A DNA stretch of 17,500 nucleotides from Penaeus vannamei (lineage: Eukaryota; Arthropoda; Malacostraca; Decapoda; Penaeidae): contig NC_091570.1 in the NCBI RefSeq assembly GCF_042767895.1, positions 36,322,830 to 36,340,329 on the forward strand. Direction: 5' to 3'. Below the pieces are notes generated by a model, which did no database searches, had not been told where the DNA came from, and saw nothing but the letters and a program-made list of their open reading frames with translations. Each line of letters opens with the position of its first letter. The first letter of the stretch is position 1. Shown here piece after piece: positions 11,137-17,500 of this stretch. Made by a program: the position numbers and the translations under genes.

Positions 11137-11359
11137 CGTCAACTTTTCGGAACACAAACAAAGCTTCGAAACATGAAAGCGACTCGAACCATAAGAGACC
11201 GGAGTCCCGCACGCGATCGAACTCCACAGCTTGTGAAGGCGTCTTGTAGGAAGGGACGACGGCGAGGGGGAGTGCGCGTCCTTAGCGAAGCGGAGAGCGA
11301 AGTGGCGGGGCGGAGGGAGGAGTGTGGGGGTTGAGAAGGACCGCGGTATTGTTTCCGTT

Positions 11360-11366
11360 TATATAA
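11360..11366 (+). promoter_or_regulatory. TATA-like box
   Basis: TATATAA, about 50 bp downstream of a GGGGCGG GC box. No arthropod initiator TCAGT lies at the expected distance (~25-30 bp), which weakens the call. The direction is read from the downstream frame and is inferred. Confidence 0.25.
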
Positions 11367-11530
11367 CGTGTCATCGATCCTCCTTCCAGCACTCCTATGA
11401 AAGCCAAGAAAGACAATGGCACTTATCCTTCCTCGAGTCTTGCCGGGTTAATGTCGTCTTCTCTTCTTCTTTTCTTTCTCCCCTAAAGAGAGAGCGCATT
11501 TTGCCAAATCACTTGCTAATATACTCGCGG

Positions 11531-11607
11531 AATTTTACGAGCCTGACAATGAGTCTGATCGGAAGTACTTGTTTTGATCCGGTATTTTACGAGCCTGACA
11601 TTGAGTC
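11531..11607. repeat. short direct repeat, 52-bp spacing
   Basis: ATTTTACGAGCCTGACA followed by AT or TT and GAGTCTGA occurs at 11532-11557 and again at 11584-11609. The copies are nearly identical and offset by 52 bp. Both can be read as a Phe-Tyr-Glu-Pro-Asp peptide, but in different frames, so this is a DNA duplication and not a protein repeat. Confidence 0.85.
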
Positions 11608-11640
11608 TGAAGCGAGAGAATCCACTGATGGGAAAAGTGC

Positions 11641-12170
11641 GTAAAGGACATGGGAGAATTTGAGATTGCGAGAAGGAAGGAGAATTAGAAATATCGAGGG
11701 AAGAATGAGAAAGGAAGGAAGAAGAGAGGAAACGGAGAAAAAAAGAAGATAAATAAAACACCACAAATAGGAGGAGTCGCATAGGAGAATTTGAGATTGC
11801 GAGGAGAAGGGGAATTAGAAATATCGAAGAAAGAATGAGAAAGGAAGGAAGGAAAGAGGAAATAGAGAAAAAGGAAGAAGAAACAAGACAGATAGGAGCA
11901 TCGAAAAAAGAAGGAGGAATGAGAGAAAGAAAGGTGGAAAGTTGAAGACAAATGAAGAGAAAAGACAAGAAATGATGAAGGACGAGAAAGGAAGGAAGGG
12001 AAAACGCAAATAGAGAAAAAAAAGAAGAAGAAAACAACACAAACAGGAGCATCGAAGAATTAAGGAAGGAAGGAGAGAAAGAAAAGAGAAAAGGTTGAAA
12101 AAAACAAACATGAAGAGACGAGAAATGACGGAGAGGAGAGAACTAGCGGAATAAAGAAGTGAAGTGAAAT
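11641..12170. repeat. purine-rich diverged tandem duplications
   Basis: The plus strand is mainly A and G. Two related units start near 11650 and 11781 (shared GGAGAATTTGAGATTGCGAG, GAATTAGAAATATCGA and AGAATGAGAAAGGAAGGAAG). Two further, more distant units start near 11895 and 12046 (shared GAGCATCGAA, and AAAGAAGAAG upstream). The period is about 115-150 bp with many indels, so this is an old duplicated tract. Minus-strand frames (Ser/Leu/Phe-rich) are compositional artefacts. Confidence 0.75.
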
Positions 12171-12180
12171 GAAGTGTGAA

Positions 12181-12250
12181 GTGCGTGGTGTAGCTCGTGG
12201 TTTCCGCACCAGACCCAATGGCAGGCGTCATTAGCATCGAGCCCCTCAAC
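12181..12250 (+). mobile_element. possible tRNA-derived SINE head
   Basis: TAGCTCGTGG (12191-12200) resembles a Pol III A box lacking one base. CATCGAGCC (12235-12243) matches eight of nine positions of the B-box consensus GWTCRANNC. Their 45-bp spacing is tRNA-like, and GCACCAGAC between them recalls the D-arm/anticodon-stem order. No complete cloverleaf can be drawn, so it is not an intact tRNA. Sequence to 12338 is unique, with no A tail seen. A chance match remains quite possible. Confidence 0.25.
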
Positions 12251-13091
12251 ACACGACGCCATAATCACAGGAAAACACACCCACATAATTATCACACCTC
12301 AAGGAAATTCTTCGCCATTAATTCAAGACAGCTATCAGATGAGAGGAATAAAAGAGAGGGTGAGAGGAATAAAAGAGAGGGTGAGAGGAATAAAAGAGAG
12401 GGTGAGAGGAATAAAAGAGAGGGTGAGAGGAATAAAAGAGAGGGTGAGAGGAATAAAAGAGAGGGTGAGAGGAATAAAAGAGAGGGTGAGAGGAATAAAA
12501 GAGAGGGTGAGAGGAATAAAAGAGAGGGTGAGAGGAATAAAAGAGAGGGTGAGAGGAATAAAAGAGAGGGTGAGAGGAATAAAAGAGAGGGCGAGAGGAA
12601 TAAAAGAGAGGGTGAGAGGAATAAAAGAGAGGGTGAGAGGAATAAAAGAGAGGGTGAGAGGAATAAAAGAGAGGGTGAGAGGAATAAAAGAGAGGGTGAG
12701 AGGAATAAAAGAGAGGGTGAGAGGAATAAAAGAGAGGGTGAGAGGAATAAAAGAGAGGGTGAGAGGAATAAAAGAGAGGGTGAGAGGAATAAAAGAGAGG
12801 GTGAGAGGAATGAAAGAGAGGGCGAGAGGAATAAAAGAGAGGGCGAGAGGAATAAAAAAGAGGGTGAGAAGAATAAAAGAGAGGGTGAGAGGAATAAAAG
12901 AGAGGGTGAGAGGAATAAAAGAGAGGGTGAGAGGAATAAAAGAGAGGGTGAGAGGAATAAAAGAGAGGGTGAGAGGAATAAAAGAGAGGGTGAGAGGAAT
13001 AAAAGAGAGGGCGAGAGGAATAAAAGAGAGGGTGAGAGGAATAAAAGAGAGGGCGAGAGGAATAAAAGAGAGGGTGAGAGGAATAAAAGAG

Positions 13092-13119
13092 AGGGGGGGG
13101 GAAGGGAGGGGGAGAGAGG
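13092..13119 (+). other. G-quadruplex-type block 1
   Basis: Runs of G8, GGG, GGGGG and GGG are separated by AA, A and AGAGA, which meets the common G3+N1-7 four-run definition on the plus strand. It interrupts the 21-bp array. A near-copy lies at 13264-13290. Confidence 0.75.
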
Positions 13120-13263
13120 GCGAGAGGAATAAAAGAGAGGGCGAGAGGAATAAAAGAGAGGGCGAGAGGAATAAAAGAGAGGGTGAGAGGAATAAAAGAG
13201 AGGGTGAGAGGAATAAAAGAGAGGGTGAGAGGAATAAAAGAGAGGGTGAGAGGAATAAAAGAG

Positions 13264-13290
13264 AGGGGGGGAAGGGAGGGGGAGAGAGGG
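13264..13290 (+). other. G-quadruplex-type block 2
   Basis: A near-duplicate of block 1 with a slightly shorter first G run, followed by GAGAGAGGGCGATGAGAG. It ends the 21-bp array and shows that a [7 units + G block] cassette was duplicated. Confidence 0.75.
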
Positions 13291-13392
13291 CGATGAGAGA
13301 AGAGAGGGAGAAACTAATTTAATTAATTAATCTAAGGCGTTCGGTTTGAGCAACGTCTGTCTTTGAGTGGTAATCTGGTGGCACTGCACCGC

Positions 13393-15625
13393 GAGCCTAA
13401 GGGCCACCGGAGCCATAGTTTGGCACTGCTGTTGATCGCATGGCTGTCCTCTGTGTACCCACCTACCCCCCTTCACCCCCACCCCCACCCCCACCCCCAC
13501 GAGCCTAAGGGCCACCAGAGCCATAGTTTGGCACTGCTGTTGATCACATTGCTGTCCTCTGTGTACCCACCTACCCCCCTTCACCCCCACCCCACCCCCA
13601 CCCCCACGAGCCTAAGGGCCACCGGAGCCATAGTTTGGCACTGCTGTTGATCGCATGGCTGGCCTCTGTGTACCCCCCTACCCCCCTTCACCCCCACCCC
13701 CAGCCGCAGGAGCCTAAGGGCCACCGGAGCCATAGTTTGGCACTGCTGTATATCGCATTGCTGTCCTCTGTGTACCCACCTACCCCCCTTCACCCCCACC
13801 CCACCCCCACCCCACCCCCACCCCCACGAGCCTAAGGGCCGCCGGAGCCATAGTTTGGCACTGCTGTTGATCGCATGGCTGTCCTCTGTGTACCCACCTA
13901 CCCCCCTTCACCCCCACCCCACCCCCACCCCCACGAGCCTAAGGGCCATCGGAGCCATAGTTTGGCACTGCTGTAGAATCGCATTGCTGTCCTCTGTGTA
14001 CCCACCTACCCCCCTTCACCCCCACCCCACCCCCACCCCCACGAGCCTAAGGGCCACCGGAGCCATAGTTTGGCACTGCTGTTGATCGCATGGCTGTCCT
14101 CTGTGTACCCACCTACCCCCCTTCACCCCCACCCCACCCCCACCCCCACGAGCCTAAGGGCCACCGGAGCCATAGTTTGGCACTGCTGTTGATCGCATGG
14201 CTGTCCTCTGTGTACCCACCTACCCCCCTTCACCCCCACCCCACCCCCACCCCCACCCCCACGAGCCTAAGGGCCACCGGAGCCATAGTTTGGCACTGCT
14301 GTTGATCGCATGGCTGTCCTCTGTGTACCCACCTACCCCCCTTCACCCCCACCCCACCCCCACCCCCACGAGCCTAAGGGCCACCGGAGCCATAGTTTGG
14401 CACTGCTGTCCTCTGTGTACCCACCTACCCCCCTTCACCCCCACCCCCACGAGCCTAAGGGCCACCGGAGCCATAGTTTGGCACTGCTGTTGATCGCATG
14501 GCTGTCCTCTGTGTACCCACCTACCCCCCTTCACCCCCACCCCACCCCACCCCCCTTCACCCCCACCCCACCCCCACCCCCACGAGCCTAAGGGCCACCG
14601 GAGCCATAGTTTGGCACTGCTGTTGATCACATTGCTGTCCTCTGTGTACCCACCTACCCCCCTTCACCCCCACCCCCACGAGCCTAAGGGCCACCGGAGC
14701 CATAGTTTGGCACTGCTGTTGATCGCATGGCTGTCCTCTGTGTACCCACCTACCCCCCTTCACCCCCACCCCACCCCACCCCCCTTCACCCCCACCCCAC
14801 CCCCACCCCCACGAGCCTAAGGGCCACCGGAGCCATAGTTTGGCACTGCTGTTGATCACATTGCTGTCCTCTGTGTACCCACCTACCCCCCTTCACCCCC
14901 ACCCCACCCCCACCCCCACGAGCCTAAGGGCCATCGGAGCCATAGTTTGGCACTGCTGTAGAATCGCATTGCTGTCCTCTGTGTACCCACCTACCCCCCT
15001 TCACCCCCACCCCACCCCCACCCCCACGAGCCTAAGGGCCACCGGAGCCATAGTTTGGCACTGCTGTAGAATCGCATGGCTGTCCTCTGTGTACCCACCT
15101 ACCCCCCTTCACCCCCACCCCCACCCCCACGAGCCTAAGGGCCACCGGAGCCATAGTTTGGCACTGCTGTTGATCGCATGGCTGTCCTCTGTGTACCCAC
15201 CTACCCCCCTTCACCCCCACCCCCCCCCCACCCCCACGAGCCTAAGCGGCACCGGAGCCATAGTTTGGCACTGCTGTTGATCGCATGGCTGTCCTCTGTG
15301 TACCCACCTACCCCCCTTCACCCCCACCCCACCCCCACCCCCACGAGCCTAAGGGCCACCGGAGCCATAGTTTGGCACTGCTGTTGATCGCATGGCTGTC
15401 CTCTGTGTACCCACCTACCCCCCTTCACCCCCACCCCACCCCCACCCCCACGAGCCTAAGGGCCACCGGAGCCATAGTTTGGCACTGCTGTCCTCTGTGT
15501 ACCCACCTACCCCCCTTCACCCCCACCCCCACGAGCCTAAGGGCCACCGGAGCCATAGTTTGGCACTGCTGTCCTCTGTGTACCCACCTACCCCCCTTCA
15601 CCCCCACCCCCACCCCTACCCCCAT
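13393..15625. repeat. ~107-bp satellite with C-rich segment, 21 copies
   Basis: GAGCCTAAG phase marks fall at 13393, 13501, 13608, 13710, 13828, 13935, 14043, 14150, 14263, 14370, 14451, 14584, 14680, 14813, 14920, 15028, 15131, 15238, 15345, 15452 and 15533. Each unit has a conserved part (CCACCGGAGCCATAGTTTGG, CTGTCCTCTGTGTACCC) and a variable (CCCCCA)n-like tail that causes most length change (81 to 133 bp). The three 81-bp-type copies (14370, 15452 and the terminal one) lack TTGATCGCATGGCTG. Variant blocks recur: a 133+96 pair at 14451 and 14680, and CCATCGG with TAGAATCGC at 13935 and 14920. Open frames on both strands are repeat artefacts. Confidence 0.96.
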
Positions 15626-15750
15626 CATTCCCTCCCTCATGCCACGGACCTCACTTCTACCTTTCAGCGTAAGTACCAATAGTTAATGATAACTTACCAA
15701 AGTAAACTGCCTTGTTCGGTACTTCTAAAATAAAGTATAAACAAATAATT
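15626..15750. other. unique spacer with splice-like motif
   Basis: Short AT-rich link. TTTCAG (15662-15667) is followed after one C by GTAAGT (15669-15674), so an acceptor-like and a donor-like motif nearly touch. An AATAAA lies at 15729-15734. No gene is evident around them. Confidence 0.4.
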
Positions 15751-15874
15751 AATAATCACATGTGTACTTTCTCTTTAGCTGAAACGCCGTTACATCTTCT
15801 GAAAAAAAAAATCATAATTATCAACAAAGAATTATTCGCATGTGAACATTCCCTTTAGCAGAAACGCTAACATC

Positions 15875-15925
<51 letters not shown>
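15751..15925 (+). repeat. tandem pair of A-tailed ~60-90-bp repeats
   Basis: Copy 1 (15751-15811) and copy 2 (15830-15925) share the order CATGTG, CTTTAGC, GAAACGC, ACATCT and then a poly(A) run of 10 or 48 bases. They are offset by 79 bp and differ by substitutions and small gaps. A body ending in A tails suggests retroposed fragments or duplication of one tailed copy. I do not recognise the family. Confidence 0.7.
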
Positions 15926-15926
<1 letters not shown>

Positions 15927-15966
15927 GAATTTTCTGCGTTTTTTTTTTTTTTTTTTTTTTTTTTTT
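15878..15966. repeat. poly(A)/poly(T) inverted pair
   Basis: A48 (15878-15925), a 13-base link CGAATTTTCTGCG, then T28 (15939-15966). Together they can form an A-T hairpin of up to 28 pairs. Homopolymer lengths in an assembly are often unreliable. Confidence 0.9.
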
Positions 15967-16085
15967 ATCTTGTTAAGGAACTGTATACCTTGTAGATCTG
16001 ACCGTCTGTTGGTCCAAGAATTCTTAGCAAAACATTCCTCAAGTTTTCGTAAAGATTCGGATAATTTAGTATATCGTAGAAGGAT
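15967..16085. other. unique spacer, nothing recognised
   Basis: About 120 bases of AT-rich, non-repetitive sequence between the poly(T) run and the ATT/ATC DNA. No frame, RNA or element end is seen. Confidence 0.5.
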
Positions 16086-16277
16086 TTTGTTATCTTGATT
16101 ATCATCATAATTATGTTATCGTGCTATTGTTTTCATCAGTAACATTTATTATTATCATCATTTGTTATTACTACTACCATCATCATACTTATTATCACCA
16201 TTACTCTTGTTATCTTTATCATCATTTTTATCATTATCATTATCATTGTTATTATCATTATTATTATCATCAATATT
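16086..16277. repeat. irregular ATT/ATC microsatellite, left of insertion
   Basis: Degenerate TTATCATCA and ATTATT DNA without a clear higher-order unit. It is the same kind of sequence as the array right of the MITE-like element, implying that the element entered, or now lies within, one microsatellite. Confidence 0.85.
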
Positions 16278-16440
16278 ACCTCCGTTGAGAAGGTTATGTT
16301 TTTGATAGCGTTGGTTAGTTTGTTGGTTAGTTGATTCGCAGGATAAATAAAAGAGGCATAAACATTTTTTTTTTATTCTTATTGCACCTGTGATCCTATT
16401 GCCATGGCGGAGGTATGCGCTATCTGAGTGCTTCTAGCTT
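16278..16440. mobile_element. short non-autonomous MITE-like element
   Basis: The left end ACCTCCGTTGAGAAGGTTAT is followed by GTTGGTTAGTTTG repeats and GATTCGCAGGATAA. The right end has GGCGGAGGTATGCGCTATCT followed by GAGTGC and TTCTAG. ACCTCCG (16278-16284) and CGGAGGT (16408-16414) are perfect 7-bp inverted ends, and the region after CGGAGGT also looks like the conserved 3' part of a family I recall from many animal genomes (GGAGGT, GCGCT, GAGTGC, TTCTAG). That family recall is from memory and unverified. At about 160 bp it would be an internally deleted copy with no coding capacity. Confidence 0.6.
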
Positions 16441-17035
16441 CATGATCATCATTATTATCATTACTATTGTTTTTATTATCATCCTTGTCATTTATATCAT
16501 TATCATTATCATAATTATCATCTTTATCATTAATATCATTATCATTATCATCATTATCATAATTATCATCTTTATCATTAATATCATTATCATTATCATC
16601 ATTATCATAATTATCATCGTTATCATTAATATCATTATCATTATCATCATTATCATAATTATCATCTTTAACATTAATATTATTATCATTATCATCATTA
16701 TCATAATTATCATCTTTATCATTAATATCATTATCATGATCATCATTATCATAATTATCATCTTTATCATTAATATCAATATCATTATCATCATTATCAT
16801 AATTATCATCTTTATCATTAATATCATTATCATTATCACCATTATCATAATTATCATCGTTATCATTAATATCATTATCATTATCATCATTATCATAATT
16901 ATCATCTTTATCATTGATATCATTATCATTATCATCATCATCATAATTATCATCTTTATCATTAACATTATCACCACCACAACCACCATCACCATCATCT
17001 TATATAACCATCATTATCATTATAATTATCATATT
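16441..17035. repeat. 48-bp higher-order ATC/ATT array
   Basis: The marker TC(T/G)TTATCATTAAT-like occurs at 16521, 16569, 16617, 16665, 16713, 16761, 16809, 16857, 16905 and 16953, exactly 48 bp apart with no indels. The G-variant (TCGTTATC) appears at 16617 and 16857, 240 bp or five units apart. The edges decay into irregular ATC/ACC repeats. Ile/Asn- and Met/Ile-rich frames on both strands are artefacts of a unit divisible by three. Confidence 0.95.
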
Positions 17036-17170
17036 TTAATTCGACACAATTCTCGGGAGTCTGAAGAAATTCAATATTTCAATAATATTTTACTGTTTTC
17101 CGAGTCTCAATAATAATAATGTTAGTCTCTTTCTTCCGATAACAACTTCAATTACCTACGGCATGATTCT
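17036..17170. other. unique spacer, nothing recognised
   Basis: Short AT-rich non-repetitive segment containing a small (AAT)4. No gene is seen. Confidence 0.5.
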
Positions 17171-17302
17171 ATGTATTTTTTTTTTCTTTTTTTTCTTTTC
17201 CGTTTTTTCTTCTTTTTTTTTTTTCTTTTTCAGAATCTCCATAGCGTAGGTATCCTTTCACTTGGATGATGTAGCCCTTTCCCTTCTCTCTCTCTCTCTC
17301 TG

Positions 17303-17398
<96 letters not shown>

Positions 17399-17500
17399 TC
17401 TCTTTCTCTTTCTCTTTCTCTTTCTCTTTCTCTCTCTCTCTTTTTTTTCTCTCTTTCTTTCTCCCTTTCACTTTCTCTTTCTTTCTCTCTTTCTCCCTCT
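17171..17500. repeat. poly(T)-rich and (TC)n/(TTTCTC)n microsatellite
   Basis: T-rich DNA with C interruptions (17175-17230) ends in TTTTTCAG (17226-17233), which looks like a strong splice acceptor but has no exon evidence after it. From 17281 a long (TC)n tract changes near 17390 to TTTCTC hexamers and then mixed C/T to the window end, where it is cut. The minus frame reading Glu/Arg/Lys repeats is an artefact. Confidence 0.9.

Larger units (their letters stand above)
10641..11200. other. TTCGAA-rich segment
   Basis: TTCGAA occurs at 10651, 10668, 10685, 10953, 11002 and 11165, with one more just upstream at 10608. The first three are exactly 17 bp apart. Most sit in a GTTCGAACC or GGTTCGAACC context, which is self-complementary and also fits the Pol III B-box consensus GWTCRANNC. 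Two hairpins and an 18-bp minisatellite lie inside and are listed separately. No protein gene is evident. Confidence 0.8.
11201..11640. other. unique segment with promoter-like motifs
   Basis: Mixed-composition DNA. A GC-box-like GGGGCGG lies at 11307-11313, and TATATAA follows at 11360-11366. A plus frame, 11324-11644 (106 residues), is the longest non-repetitive frame in the window; I recognise no domain in it. The minus strand is also open over its 3' half because of pyrimidine-rich sequence. A short direct repeat lies inside (11531/11583). Confidence 0.4.
12339..13310. repeat. 21-bp purine minisatellite, about 43 copies
   Basis: The unit GAGAGGAATAAAAGAGAGGGT is repeated about 36 times to 13093. 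A G-rich block follows, then about seven more units to 13264 and a second G-rich block. Frequent T-to-C variants give GGGCGAG. Being 7 codons long and stop-free on plus, the unit leaves two frames open for over 300 codons each (ERNKREG and GIKERVR patterns). The frame at 12197-13132 has about 49 non-repeat residues at its start. With two equally open frames and no recognisable domain, I do not call a gene. Confidence 0.95.

Noticed and set aside
11516..12252. Three minus-strand Ser/Leu/Phe-rich frames
   Set aside because: They read the complement of a purine-rich duplicated tract in several frames at once, with no domain or conserved pattern.
12197..13322. Charged 311- and 327-residue plus frames (ERNKREG / GIKERVR)
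   Set aside because: Two overlapping frames are equally open over a 21-bp repeat. The 49-residue leader of one has no recognised features.
17175..17233. Splice acceptor after a long polypyrimidine tract
   Set aside because: The following sequence quickly enters (TC)n with no open exon, and T-rich runs ending in CAG are common by chance here.

Overview
The window is eukaryotic intergenic or heterochromatic DNA made almost entirely of tandem repeats. I find no gene I would defend. Extreme microsatellite density ((TC)n, (TA)n, (AAT)n, (GATA)n-like), many nested minisatellites and a short MITE-like element with ACCTCCG...CGGAGGT ends all fit an invertebrate genome. A penaeid or other decapod crustacean is my best guess; this is inference from composition, not proof. 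Nearly every long open frame is the by-product of a repeat unit that lacks stop codons or has a length divisible by three. Such frames are usually open on both strands or in several frames at once.

Layout. 1-304: 25-bp E-box-bearing minisatellite, poly(A), (TA)30. 305-480: unique spacer. 481-1569: 19 copies of a 57-bp minisatellite. 1612-2189: (TC)n blocks alternating with four diverged copies of one ~65-75-bp spacer. 2190-2640: degenerate AAAT/GATA/AAAC DNA. 2641-2877: unique. 2878-4520: GAT/AAT/AGT complex including a 30-bp higher-order unit. 4612-5216: C/T-rich 19-bp array. 5309-10336: the dominant element, a ~70-bp satellite in 70 full copies plus a partial one, with a SalI-type GTCGAC in 67 of the 70 and clear higher-order duplications. 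10337-11640: the only sizeable non-tandem island. It is CpG-rich at its left, has CRE, E-box, GC-box and TATA-like motifs, and holds a striking cluster of TTCGAA palindromes with two adjacent hairpins. 11641-12170: purine-rich diverged duplications. 12171-12338: a tRNA-SINE-like head. 12339-13310: 21-bp purine minisatellite broken by two G-quadruplex-type blocks. 13393-15625: 21 copies of a ~107-bp unit, each with a C-rich (G4/i-motif) segment. 15626-16277: A-tailed repeat pair, poly(A)/poly(T) inverted pair, ATT/ATC DNA. 16278-16440: MITE-like element. 16441-17035: 48-bp ATC/ATT array. 17036-17500: unique spacer, then T-rich and TC/TTTCTC microsatellite to the window edge.

No genes act together here. 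The parts most worth attention are the palindrome cluster at 10.6-11.2 kb, the evolutionary structure of the 70-bp satellite (including a distal block in which every monomer is a multiple of three long), and the regularly spaced G4/i-motif array.
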